From NCBI RefSeq assembly GCF_001625195.1, contig NC_054390.1, positions 5,305,222-5,369,221 on the forward strand: a stretch of DNA of 64,000 nucleotides, written 5' to 3'. The notes beneath the pieces are model-generated. The model made no database searches. It saw only the letters and a list, made by a program, of their open reading frames with translations, and had not been told where the DNA came from. This stretch comes from Drechmeria coniospora. Its lineage: Eukaryota; Ascomycota; Sordariomycetes; Hypocreales; Ophiocordycipitaceae. Below, piece by piece: positions 23,501-34,483 of this stretch. The position numbers and the translations under genes are program-made. Numbering within the stretch: the stretch's first letter is position 1; every line of letters begins with the position of its first letter.

Positions 23501-25134
23501 CACTATAGCGTCTTGAGGGGAGCCCGCGTTCACTATTACTAATTGGATACAAGCAGTCCGTAGTGATTCAGTACCGCGTCCTCCAGTACAGTGCAATTAT
23601 AGGCGTACCTGCACTTACGGAGTACTCGTCAGACCCGTTCAAGCAATTCTGTAATTACAAGTGACACTGCACCGTACAGCAGCACCTGTACCTAGACTTC
23701 AAAGTACTTACTCCGTACACGTGCAGACTAATACATGGGATACTCCACCGAAAATTCAACCTGTACCCAGCAGATCGACGGCACATGCAGAGTACAACGT
23801 AAGTACAGTACAACTAAGAATTTGTGCTCCGTACAGCACGTGTGCAACCAAGTACTCCATAGGTACCTATGTGTTCTGCTGCCCGAACGGAGTAAATGTA
23901 CACGAACACCTATAAGCACCGAGCATGGCTGTTTACTATTACTTGCAAGCATTATTGCTCCATGGATTCCGACCCGTCCTGGGGTGTCCGATCGCGCTCC
24001 ACCAAGCCGACCAGCCCTATGACTCGTCGACAACATGCCCGTCTGTCCACCGGACAACTTCAACTACATACTTACAACTACGTACGCCTACGCTCTACAC
24101 CTACACATCTCGTACTTGCAGTGAGTGTGCTGTTGCGCCCCTTTGTATTGCTCTGCCAGAACTCAGGCATTCGTGTATGACACTACTATACTATCCCAGT
24201 ACGACCACGTGCGGAACACAAAGTCGAAAAATGCAAGTAACGAGCCCAACCCAACCCCCCCCCTCGAAAGGTACAAGTCAGTCTATCCTACAAAGTACTC
24301 GTGCCCATTCGTCGTATCTCATCGTATCTGCTAGCCGGTCAGCCTTCGGCCCGCCCACGTGGTAGCGATCTCGTTGTCCCTAGCTGCAGCTGCTCGTCGA
24401 TGTAGCCGCGCCGTGTTGCGGTATCTGCTCGTACTCGTATTGGACGCTTCGTGCGTGATCGATCGTCTACAGCCATCATTCTCCGTGCTCCGAAATTCCT
24501 CCTACCGACGTTCTTTTTGATGAAGCGGGCGGGGGGGGGGGGGAACTGGCGTCGTTGATTACATCGGCGTCACCAATCATGCAACGCTCTTTTCTTCTAC
24601 GCTTGCTTGAAATTGCCACCGCCCTTGAGCACTTCCTACCCGCCCTCGTAGGAGCGCTTGAAATATTCGGTGCCCGACAATGAGTTCAACAAGGTGTGCA
24701 CTTGCACCAAAGTACCTACGCGTTGCGTTAAAGCGTGTTAGCCTGTCGTTTGGTCCCTCGAAAAGCAGCAAACCAAGCGGCAAAATGCATCAACGTGCTA
24801 GCGTTTATGCCGCCCATTCTTGAGTCAATCAATCATTTCTTGTGAAAAAGACTCTTCCACGAACCGGCAGCCTGCCTCTGCCAGCCAATAGGAGCGATGG
24901 CAAGTCTGTATACCATGTCCGCCGATGACCACCTTCACCCTCACCCTCTTCTCTTATTAGTCCTGCTTTCCTCCCTCCCGTCGGCGAACACTTCCTCTTC
25001 CTTCCTTCGTCCTCGTTTGATTTATTCATTCCTTCTGTTTCAACCTCTGTTCGAAGAGGACCGAGTGCCTTCCTTCCTTCCTTCCTTCCTCCTTTCGTTC
25101 CTTCTTTCTTCTCACCGTAGACAGATTGGACATC
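20592..25134. other. 4.5-kb gene-free spacer with GTAC islands
   Basis: This is the longest gene-free stretch. Frames in it are short and domain-free. GTAC and TACGGAGTA/TACTCCGTA elements are dense at 20880-21120, 21300-21780 and 23200-24300. A perfect CTCCGTACGGAG lies at 21015-21026 and CGGAGTACTCCG at about 23213-23224. Around 21060-21110 CCTAGGTAC-type words repeat. A 13-nt G run is at 24531-24543. About 22638-22833 has a TTAAATA box and TG...CA-like ends on the minus strand, reminiscent of a decayed LTR, but no target duplication is visible. The last 100 bp before the GH16 gene are CT-rich. Confidence 0.55.
25060..25115 (+). promoter_or_regulatory. Pyrimidine-rich tract upstream of GH16-like gene
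   Basis: Repeated CTTC(C) units run for roughly 50 nt and end 20-25 nt before the ATG at 25135. CT-rich leaders of this kind are common at transcription starts of strongly expressed genes in filamentous fungi; the functional reading is inference. Confidence 0.5.
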
Positions 25135-28100
25135 ATGGTCGGCATCACCACCTACGGCACAGCCGCTCTGGCTGCTGCCGGCACCGCCTTTGGTAGGAAA
25201 TACGCCGTCGCCGAAAATTATGATCACACCAACTTTTACGACAAGTTCGATTTCATCACCGTTCGTTTCCCATGCCCCAAACCTCCCGTGGCATCGTGAT
25301 GAAGCCGAAAACTGACGGGGGAGTCTCATGTAGAAACCGGCTTCCGCCAAGGGACACACCGACCTTCGGAGCCTGCCGAATGCTCTTGACCTCGGAATAA
25401 CCAACCTCCGCAACGGAGAAATCTACTTAGGCGTCGATCACAACACTACTCTGCCCGATGCCCCAGAGATGCACCCTTACGCGGGCTCGTCTGGCCTCGG
25501 GGGCGGCCGCACGAGTTTCCGCGTCGAATCCAAGGCTGCCTACAAGAAGGGCCTCATCGTTGCCCGCTTTAGCCACATCCCCCCGGCCGTCTGCGGTTCC
25601 CGCCCAGGATTGTAAGCCTTTCCCTTCCCTCGCCATCCATCCCCTCCTTCCCCTGTGTTCTAACCATGCCCCTCCCAGCTTGACGCTCGGTCAGAGCGGT
25701 AAATGGCCCAACACCGGTGAAATCAACATGCTCCAGGGCTGGAACGACAGCCCGACCAACAAACCGTCCATTCACGTCGGTAAGGAATCGAAATTTGGCA
25801 AATGCGTCCTGGACGGCTACGACCAGGCCGCTTTCCCGTCCTCAGCCACGAACTGCGACAATTCGTATTTTGACCCTCCTCGGCAGTGGAGGAATCAGGG
25901 CTGCATTTCGGAAGAAGTCAGCAACGGCATCTGGAACTCCCCAGATGGCGGCATCCGTATGATTCCCATTGTCCGCCCCCAGGCCTCCTATGAAGAGTGG
26001 CTAACCATGATGACAGAGGCCTTGGAGTGGAACGAGGACTTCATCAAGATCTACTCTTGGCCGTTCACGTTGGCGCCGAAGAACATTGACCAAGATGAGC
26101 CGGACACGTCGTCTTGGGGCAGTCCGTCGGTCCACCTGAAAAAGTCTCACTGCGACATTGAGAGTCATTTCGGCGAGCAGAAGATGGTCTTCTACCTCTC
26201 TTTCTGCGGCAGCCCCACTGGCGAGAATTTCTTCTGGGATGATTTTCCGGGCAAGGATGCCGTCTCGTGCAAGGTGAAGACGGGCGAGTCCACCTGCATC
26301 GACTACGTCAACAGGCACCCCGAGGCTTTCAAGGAGTCCTACTTCAAGATTAAAGACATTCGGTACTTTGAGGAGAAGGAGGTGACTTCGTCGTCGAGCA
26401 CGTCCATGGTCTCTACCCCGTCGTCGTCCATCCCATCGTCGTCCGCCACCTTGCCGTCCACCAACTCATCGTCCATCGCCACGACATCCGATCCCTTGGG
26501 GCCGACAATTGACCTACCGGCCATGGTGACGCCAACTACCACCGCGACATCCGATCCATTGGGGCCGACAATTGACTTGCCGGCCGTGGTGACGCCATCC
26601 ACCACCGCGACATCCGATCCCTTGGGGCCGACGATTGACCTACCAGCCATGGTGCCGCCGTCCAACGCCTCGTCGTCCATCACCTCGCCGTCCACAGCCT
26701 CGCCACCCACCACCTCGCCCGACGAGTCGCTCCCCTTCGAGTTTTCCGGCAACTTTAACCCAGAAACCAAGACCCCCGAATCCAAGGATGGAAGCACCCC
26801 TGGCTCGACCAAGGACGAGGACGAGCCGCTCCCCTTCGAGTTTTCCGGCAACTTTAACCCAGAAACCAAGACCCCCGAATCCAAGGATGGAAGCACCCCT
26901 GGCTCGACCAAGGACGAGGACGAGCCGCTCCCCTTCGAGTTTTCCGGCAACTTTAACCCAGAAGCCAAGACCCCCGAATCCAAGGACGGAAGCACCCCTG
27001 GCTCGACCGAGGACGAGGACGAGCCGCTCCCCTTCGAGTTTTCCGGCAACTTTAACTCAGAAGCCAAGACCCCCGAATCCAAGGACAGAAGCACCCCTGG
27101 CTCGACCAAGGACGAGGACGAGCCGCTCCCCTTTAAGTTTTCTGGCAATTTTGACCCAGTAGTCACGATCCCCGATTCCGGGTACGAAGTCCCTAGCTCG
27201 AGCGCCGAACCTTCGGTAACTCCAGAGAGCGCCTCTTCCTCCAGCTCGACCGTCGGACCGAGTGAGACCACCGACAGCTTTAACCCAGAAGTGACCATGA
27301 CCGAATTCACAGCCGAACCAAGTGAGACTACCGCCAGCCTTAGCCCTGAAGTTACCATCACCGAATCCATGGACGGAGGCATTCCTAGCTCGACCGCCGA
27401 ACCCTTGGAAACTACAGAGAGCTCTGCTTCCTCCAGCTCGACCATCGCACTGAGTGAGACCTCTAGCAGCTTCGGCCCAGAGGTTACCATCTCCGAATCC
27501 ATGGGCGAAAGTATCCCTAGCTCTACCGCCGAACCTTCAGCGACTCCGGAAGATGCTGCTTCCTCCAGCTCGACCGTTGAACCCACCCGGCAGGTGAAGG
27601 GAACCCACTACAGCTCGGGTTTCAAACCTACTGGATCCGTGAGCGGAAGTGTCTCCAGTTCGGCCGTCCAAACTGGCAGGTACACGAACGGAACCACCAC
27701 AAGCGGCAACTCTCATGGAGCTTTCACGTCTGGCATCACGCCCGCACCGGTCCCCATGACGGCTTCTACCGTCTACAAGACGGATGTCTACGTCGTCACC
27801 GACTGCCCCAAGACGGTCACTAAATGCCCTGCCAACGGCTACACAACCACCGTCATCATGGCCTTGTACACGACCCTCTGCCCCGTCAGCCCCGTGGACG
27901 TGCCTACGCCGGTTTCGCCGGTTTCACCCAGTGCCAAGACGGCGACGGCCAAGATTTCAAAGGTGTACACCATAACGAAGTGCCCTCCCTCGGTGCCAAA
28001 CTGCCCGATCGGCAGGGTCGTTACCGAGAATTGTCCCGGATGCGCCGCCGCAACGCCTTCGGCCCATCCTGAGCCTGCGCCGTTCAACGTTCATGTCGGA

Positions 28101-28409
28101 CCGGAGCTGCCCAGCAACGACAACAACCATCACGTCCCGGCCGATAAGAACGACAACGTCGTCGATAAGGGTGACTTTACAGACACTGAAATCGACGACG
28201 ACGACTTCCCGCCCCAGGACGGAACCGTTGCCCCGCCTCCGCCGGCGAGCTGCGATGGTGTTGGGTGCCGAAGCAACGGCAACGACAGCGTCCCCGTCGA
28301 GGCTTGCTCGGGCAAGAGCTGCCGTCCCAACATTGTCAGCGGCGCGGGCCAAGTCGCCGTCAACGCCGTCCTGGCTCTCGTCGGTGCTGCTGTCGTCATG
28401 CTTCTGTAA
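25135..28409 (+). CDS. GPI-anchored GH16-like cell-wall protein with degenerate catalytic motif and Ser/Thr-rich repeats
   Basis: Four exons: 25135-25260, 25334-25611, 25679-25956 and 26017-28409, about 1024 residues. The third intron (25957-26016; GTATGA...GCTAACC...GACAG) is 60 nt, in frame and stop-free, yet removing it restores NSPDGGIQALEWNEDFIKIY, the conserved GH16 spacing. The GH16 fold (about 25-310) is clear from YDKFDFIT, GKCVLDGYDQ, NCDNSYFDPPRQW and CGSPTGENFFWDDF. The catalytic ExDxxE motif, however, reads GEINMLQGW: the first Glu is kept, Asp is Asn and the acid/base Glu is Gln. The preceding segment, normally CGTWPAFW-like, is CGSRPGFL. Next come three 21-residue and about five 33-residue repeats, a Ser/Thr stalk, a Cys-containing block, and a C-terminal hydrophobic GPI-signal-like end (VNAVLALVGAAVVMLL). 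It is probably a surface glycan-binding or structural protein rather than an active glucanase. Confidence 0.88.
26484..26672 (+). repeat. 63-bp tandem repeat, three copies (21 residues each)
   Basis: Copies start at 26484, 26547 and 26610 with exact 63-nt period. Each encodes TSDPLGPTIDLPA followed by M/V-V-T/P-P and a Thr/Ser tail. They lie at the start of the stalk of the GH16-like wall protein. Confidence 0.95.
26721..27215 (+). repeat. 99-bp tandem repeat, four near-identical copies plus one diverged
   Basis: Copies start at 26721, 26820, 26919, 27018 and 27117, an exact 99-nt period. Each encodes a 33-residue unit with PLPFEFSGNFNPETKTPESK and a STPGST tail. Copies 1-4 differ at only a few positions, while the fifth drifts after the first third. 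This is recent in-frame expansion in the wall-protein stalk. Confidence 0.96.
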
Positions 28410-30830
28410 AAATTTTCGGCACCGCTTGCGGAGTTCCGACCTTGTTGGCCTTTGTCGCCATCACCCCTCTCGTCCGGCTTCTTCTCGGTTCCGTTCTGAT
28501 CATTCTTTCTCTCGGCCGAGCAGGACATTCCGTCGCCGTATGGAGAATTCCCCATTCTTTGTTTGTTATTGTATTACTATCCGGTCGTCGGCCCGTCAAT
28601 CCGATGATTGAGCCGGATTGGGGTGATGGCGAGAGAATGATGGTGGTGAGTGCCGCAGTAGAGGCAAAACGGAGTAGGTGTAGCGCCCTATTTCCCCTGT
28701 TGACCGGTTGGAACTACAACGAGCACTTGCCCTGTAATACCCAGTGCGGGTTGGACCAGCCAGCTCACCACGGGGCATAATTTTATTTTAATGTATATAA
28801 AAGTATAGAGTAAATTTTCAGCATAATTGCACTACTTATTAAGTATGGCAGATAACCCTCCAAGTATAAACATGTCCGTGATGGTAAGAGCCTGTTGTAA
28901 CTTGTGCGAGCCACACCTCTGGCACCAAGACGTACCCATGTCTCCTACCAACGAGTGCAGGTAAAAGGACGGAGTAAGTACATCGTATATTAATGGCACC
29001 ACCAGTACGATTCATCTGACGAAATGGTCCCTACGCAATCTTCGCCGGCAGGCCATCATTCAGGAGATGCTCTAGCAGCGGAGCAGCCGCGATAATCCCC
29101 TCTGCAGTGGAATTACTTGCGTGTACCATCGACAGCGGACAGTATTGCTTGCCAGGACGAGAAAGGCAACAATGGCATGACCCCAAGGGTTTGCGGCAAC
29201 CTACCTGTGGAGAGGTCGGAGACGGTGATGAGTGAACGCTGTCATGTTGTGACGCTGCATGGATGGGAATCAAAACGACATCCGACCATCCTGTTGGGTA
29301 CAGCGTTCAATGTGGCTACGGTGGCCTTGCTTTGGTTTGAACAACGAGGAGGCGAAAAATTCGCACGACATCATTGACGTCGGGGTTCCAGGACAGATGG
29401 CAATGATGGCGCGGTGACATGCAAATACGGGGAACCAGGTATTAATTACAGTGCACTTTGGTGCACGCATGTTATCAAGACGTGTTAGTACGGAGTACAA
29501 TATGCTAATATATGGTAATTCGTGCAGCACCCCAGCAAGTATTGCTACTCCCAAGTACTTGTATGTACAAGTAGTATTACTACTTCAAGTACTTGCTTGT
29601 ATGTGCAGTATAAGCATACTCCATGTTCAGGACTCATGTACAGTACTCAAGATATTGTACAGTACATGTACTCCTTACGGAAAACAGGTATTACATGTCA
29701 GTACTTAGATACTAATTCATAATGCAAGTACAATCATGAAACGGAATTACTGCCAAGGACTAAATTTACATATCAATATACTTCCGTACTGTACATGTAC
29801 ATGTTCGGAGTGCAGGGCCTTCCTTGCCTTGGAATTTGGAACAAATGGAGGGCTGCAGATATTGCAAGGCATCACGGAACGTAGTGCCTCGCACGTCCGT
29901 CGGCTGAAACATAAATGTCAAGTCACAAAATTCAGGGGACACTGCTGACCGTAGGTATGTCTGTACCGTCTGCCGCGGGGGTATTAATGCTCCAGGAGTG
30001 CCAGTATTTTGGCAATTGCAGTGCATCACAAGTACTTCAGTGTACTGTAAGTACATGTACTCTGGAATACAGTACTCCGTACTTGCGTGTGCACATGTGC
30101 CACTTGTAAGCGTACTTGTACCTTCAGTGCCTCCAGTGCATTCCTACCAACAGGTACGGAGTATTACTAGGTACTTGTAGTAGCATGTAATAATTATTAA
30201 TACTCAGAGTATTCCGTACGGATACTCCGTAATTACCAACTGTCTACATGCTGCTGTACAGTATTACAGTATGCGGCGGCTCGGGATATGTTTGGGAGTC
30301 GTAATACTACAAGGCTCTTATACTGTAAGTACAGGTACTGGTTGTCTTACACTTGTAAGTACTCTATACACAAGAACAGTACGTGTACTTGAGTGTACTG
30401 TACATGTACAACATACTTATGCAAGTGCACAAGCAGTATTACTCCGTACGGAGTACAAGTACTCAGTACCAATCCCCGCCCCACAGTGCCCGCGTCAGAC
30501 AAGCAGAGCTCCAGCGGCACGGCAAGAAGCCTTTGTTTACTTTCGACCTCTCTGACCCCTGCTCCCGCACCGCTCCTCTCCACGCTTTTCCGCACGCCGA
30601 GCCAACTTTCTGCACCACCCAAGTGCTCGCCGGCTCTTGCATCACGAGACGTCGACACCCTTTGCACGCCATTGCGAACGCGTAGTCTACCGTCCATGCT
30701 CATTGCCTTGCTTGCCTAAAAGGTCGGCACGCGTTCGTCCAACGGCAAGCCTCGCTCGCCTCGCCTCCTCGACAAGCCTCGCCCCCTCTCTCCTCCTGCT
30801 TGAGCTCGCGTCCGGCGCGTGAGATGAGCC
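28410..30830. other. Spacer with GTAC-rich island
   Basis: 2.4 kb between two plus-strand genes. About 28950-30480 is rich in GTAC words and TACTCCGTA/TACGGAGTA elements (about 29490, 30073, 30157, 30218 and 30231). A perfect 16-bp palindrome TACTCCGTACGGAGTA lies at 30440-30455. From 30480 to 30830 the sequence is CT-rich and is probably promoter and leader of the spindle-pole gene. No gene is supported. Confidence 0.6.
30440..30455. repeat. Perfect 16-bp palindrome TACTCCGTACGGAGTA
   Basis: The sequence equals its own reverse complement. It is formed by two copies of the 9-nt intergenic element overlapping at a shared TA, giving a CCG-TA-CGG core, about 375 bp upstream of the spindle-pole gene start. 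Confidence 0.92.
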
Positions 30831-30880
30831 ATGGCCATGGAGGCCGACACCGCCAGCAGGTATCGTTCGCGCATCCTTAG
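30824..30880 (+). promoter_or_regulatory. uORF overlapping the start codon of the spindle-pole gene
   Basis: ATG at 30824, in a different frame from the main ATG at 30831, reads 18 codons to a TAG at about 30878-30880. It has a purine at -3. An overlapping uORF of this kind usually lowers translation of the main frame; the effect here is inference. Confidence 0.5.
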
Positions 30881-33800
30881 AGAAATGAACGCAAACCGTG
30901 CCAACCCCTTCAACTCCCCTCCCTCCTCGACCGGTTCCCACGGCACCGTGAGCCCGACCATGTCCTCCGTCTTCTCCGACCCCGAGGGCGAGTCGACGCG
31001 CAGGCTCAACAACGACATGGCGAGAATTACGGCGCCCCGCAAGCTCCCCATCAACTGGGAGGCCGCTCACCGCAAGTGGCCCGAGTTCTTCTCTCTGCCT
31101 CCCCGCGACGCCGTCGACGCGAGACCTCCGGGCTCCAAGGAGAACAGGCCGCCGCCGGCCTTGGCCGACGATTCCACCCAAGACGCCTGGCAAGTCTCGA
31201 GGAAGAAGCGTGCGGACATGCAGCCGCGTGTCGACAACGAATCGGATATCTCCTCCATTTTCGACAAGTCGCCCCTGGCCCCCGCCGCCGTGGCTCCTTC
31301 CAAGAGCGCGCCGAATCCTAGCCCCCTCTCCCGGCTACGCAGCCGAGCCTCGGATTTCAACCAAAGGCATTCTGCCGCCGCCGCCCTGCATCCCCATCCT
31401 CCTCCGCGCCGTGACTCGGCCGTCGGTGAGGACGCCGACCAGAGGGAACGCCGGCGCGACGGCGGCTCTCCTCTCCTCTCTTCGGCCAAGTCCAGCTTGA
31501 CGGCCGTTCCTTCGTCGCCCGAATCCGTCAACAACCTCGGTCAAAATGTGTCCCATGTTCGCTCCTTCTTCATGCCCGACGTCTCCCACCTCGGTGACTT
31601 CGTGACCGGAACCCTCAAGTTTAGCGGCTCCATGAAGAATGGCGTGCCCATCTTTGTCAAGCATGGCAGGGTGCACGACCGGCAAGAGAGGCCCTCCGCC
31701 GGCGCCCACGCCGAGGTGGACGCCATCGAGGTGCCGCGGGACGAGGAGAAAATCTTCGTATCGATGGATATGATTCGCGATGAGATCCTCTCCCTCCAGG
31801 AGCATCACGACAAGGTGCAGGAGTACGCCGAGAATCTTCAGCAGCAAGTCGAGAGGCTCGAGGCAAAGTTGAGGTCATCCAAGTATGCCGATGGTCACCA
31901 GTCGGATGGCCAGCTCGTGGCCCGGAAGAACCGTAAGCCACCGCCTGCCCGCCGTCGCCTCTTCTGCCACCGCTGACACGCTCCTGCAGAGTTGGAAACG
32001 GAAGTCGCAACGTTGCAGACCCGTCTGGAGGAGGCCACCCGCAAGTGCAGCGATAAGGACTTCCACAACATGTCACTGATCCACGAGCGAGACCGCGCCG
32101 TCGGCAGACTGCAGAGCGCCTGCGACGACATCAGCAAGCTCACCCGCAAGTTGAGCGTGAAGGAGAAGGAACTGGAGTCTTCGCATAAGCAGCTCGAGAC
32201 GACGGATCAGATGCGACACGACAACGACACCCTTCGCCGGGATCTCATTTCCCTCCAGCACGGTCGGGAGGCGTTGGAGCGCGAAAACGCCTCTCTCCGC
32301 GTCGACAACGAAGAGCTGCAGAGGAAGCAGCGGGAGCTTCACGCCGAAATCGATCGCCTGCGTTCCGACATCAGCAGCCTCCGGCACGCCGGCGACTCCC
32401 TCGCCGACCGAAGCAGAGCTCCCCGGCCGAGCAACCCATCTCTCGAGGCGGAGAACGAAGACTTGCGCGAGAACCTTGACGGGGTCCAGCACGAGCTCGA
32501 CGCCGCTCGCGAGGATGTCGAGACATTGCGACGCCGGGTCGAGACCATGACCCAGGAGAGGACAACTCTCCAGGAGGACAACGAAAGTCTCGTCCGCCAC
32601 AACGACAAGTATTTCAGCGAGAACAAGATACTCCGGCGCGAAAACTCGGGGTTTGAGCGCAGCATGCACGACCTCCATGATGAGAACGTGAAGATCAAGG
32701 CCGAGTGTGACGCCCTGAAGCAGCAGCTGGGTCACTGCCGGCCCCTACCAAAGGAAGATGTGTCCGCCCGCCTGGATGACGAAGTGGAGGAGAACATGAC
32801 GTCGGCATTCTTCGTGCCGGACATCACCATCAACACGAACGAGTCTGGCCCCGAGGTCACCGACACGAAGGACATGCCTGCACCCTCGGAGCTCGAGATC
32901 GATCTCACCTCCCAAAGCTACAAGATGACGGCTGCCCGCAACGATTCGGAGCAGGAGACACGGGACACGACGAAGCCGACGCAGTCAATGACCAAGAAAC
33001 AGGCCAAGATGACCAGTCAAGCAATTCATGGCCAGAAGGTTTCATTTTCCATTCCTGAAAAGTCCGATGCGAGCGACAGAAACGTCGCAAACCGAGGAAG
33101 CAAGCGGCGGAGCCGTGCCGGCGCCCAGCAGGGTCACGGAGGGTCCGTCGTACACCTTTTCCAAGAATGGGACGACACGACTGGCATTCAGTCTGTCGAA
33201 AATACGACGCAGGACCAGGTCATCTCCCTGAACCTCTCGCTCAAGGATGAACGCCAGTCGCAGGCACGAGACGCGATGAAACAGAGTCGGAAGAAGCATG
33301 CACCGTCATCTTCTCGACCCGCTACCAAGGTCCGCTTGGAGGCTCAGCCGAGCACAGATGCCAGCAAGGGTCTACTGGACAGGGACACTTGCCCTGCACT
33401 GTCGGACGATGCACGGCAGATCCTGGATGTCCTGTGCAAGCATAGCTGCCAAAACTGCATTGTATGCACTCGCATCACCTCCCACCGCGGCGTCGTCGCT
33501 TCCTCCGATGTTGCCTCGGGGAAGAAGCGGGTTCTGGTCCCTCGTCCCGTCCCTGTCAGCGATCGCGACGTCTCCGCCGAAGACGCCACTGTCCGGCCTT
33601 CGCAGTCACCCGGCCACGCCCTCGCACTGGTCATTAAGGGTCTCGAGGACGAGTCACGCCACATACAGCTCGAGTTGTCACGCGTGCAGGCAGAGTACAA
33701 CGGTAGTGATAAGTCCCTCGGCCGACGCGAGAGGCTCAAGCTCGCCGACGGCATCCGCACCCTTCTGAAGCGTCTTGAGGTCAAGAATGATCAGATATAC

Positions 33801-33959
33801 AGCTTGTACGATGTTCTCGAGGGTCAAAAGGCCGCGGGCCAGGCCATGAGCGAAGAGGAGATTGAGGTGACGGTGCTCAACATCACGGGCATGACGGTCC
33901 GGGATGTGACGAGCAGGAGCGAGAATGCTTCCTGGGACGGCATCCAAGATGTTGTCTGA
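30831..33959 (+). CDS. Cep57/PPC89-like spindle-pole-body coiled-coil protein
   Basis: Two exons: 30831-31932 and 31990-33959, with a 57-bp intron at 31933-31989 (donor GTAAGC, acceptor CTGCAG). Joining creates ARKN-Q-LETEVATLQTRL, a continuous coiled coil; the product is about 1023 residues. The N-terminal third is disordered with a conserved-looking TAPRKLPINWEAAHRKWPEFF. A long coiled coil spans about 310-620. The C-terminal region (about 860-1010) has a Cys cluster HSCQNCIVCTR and the helical segment SRVQAEYNGSDKSLGRRERL to VLEGQKAAG, resembling the Cep57-type microtubule/centrosome module of fungal spindle-pole proteins such as PPC89. It probably anchors or organises the spindle-pole body. 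An ATG at 30824 opens an 18-codon uORF that overlaps this start. Confidence 0.8.
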
Positions 33960-34483
33960 GCGCACCATTTCCCCTCTGCATGATATAAATGGATCGGACC
34001 GGAGCAGAGCGGGCTTTCGCAAAAGATGCCACTCATGACGATGGCGACTTGGCGTATTTTATACGGCATCTGTCTGGTGTTTTGCTTCATTCATCTGCCA
34101 GGGACCGCCAGGGTGAGCGAGGCGGGTTTAAATTGCTTCACGGCGACACCAACTGTAGTCTGCCTGCCCGGGGAATGAGCGTGCTTTGGCTAATTGGGCG
34201 GAGTTTGCATCTGGAACGGAGTTGGCGAATGGGAGGGTCGCATCAGTTTTCCTTACTGGCGTGCGACTGTTTTGTTGTTGGATTCATGTGTATTATTCTA
34301 GGCTAACAAAGCCTCACACGTTGGATCTTGGCGCAACGATCAACGAGAATGAATGATGAGAAATGTGCCGGCAATTTGTAGGCGCCGCGTGATACCGGAA
34401 CCATAGCGATATGAACAAGTGACGAGAACAGAAAATAGGTATCCTTGATGGTAGGTGTCTGACCAGGTCTTGGGGTCTTGACA
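33960..34483. other. Convergent 3' intergenic region
   Basis: 520 bp between the tail-to-tail spindle-pole (+) and NOC2 (-) genes. It must contain both polyadenylation regions. I see no gene, and few GTAC words compared with promoter-side spacers. Confidence 0.5.

Noticed and set aside
20880..24330. RIP-mutated transposon explanation for the spacer
   Set aside because: The sequence is not strongly AT-biased and retains many C residues in the recurrent CTCCGTAC words, unlike heavily RIPed DNA; a dinucleotide index would be needed to settle it.
26339..27586. 415-codon minus-strand frame across the GH16 stalk repeats
   Set aside because: It is open only because the 99-bp and 63-bp repeats lack stops in that frame; it repeats the same periodicity and has no start context or domain.
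4300..30480. CRISPR-like or satellite array made of the GTAC words
   Set aside because: Spacing is irregular (1-3 nt between GTAC words), there is no fixed repeat-spacer unit, and the genome is eukaryotic.
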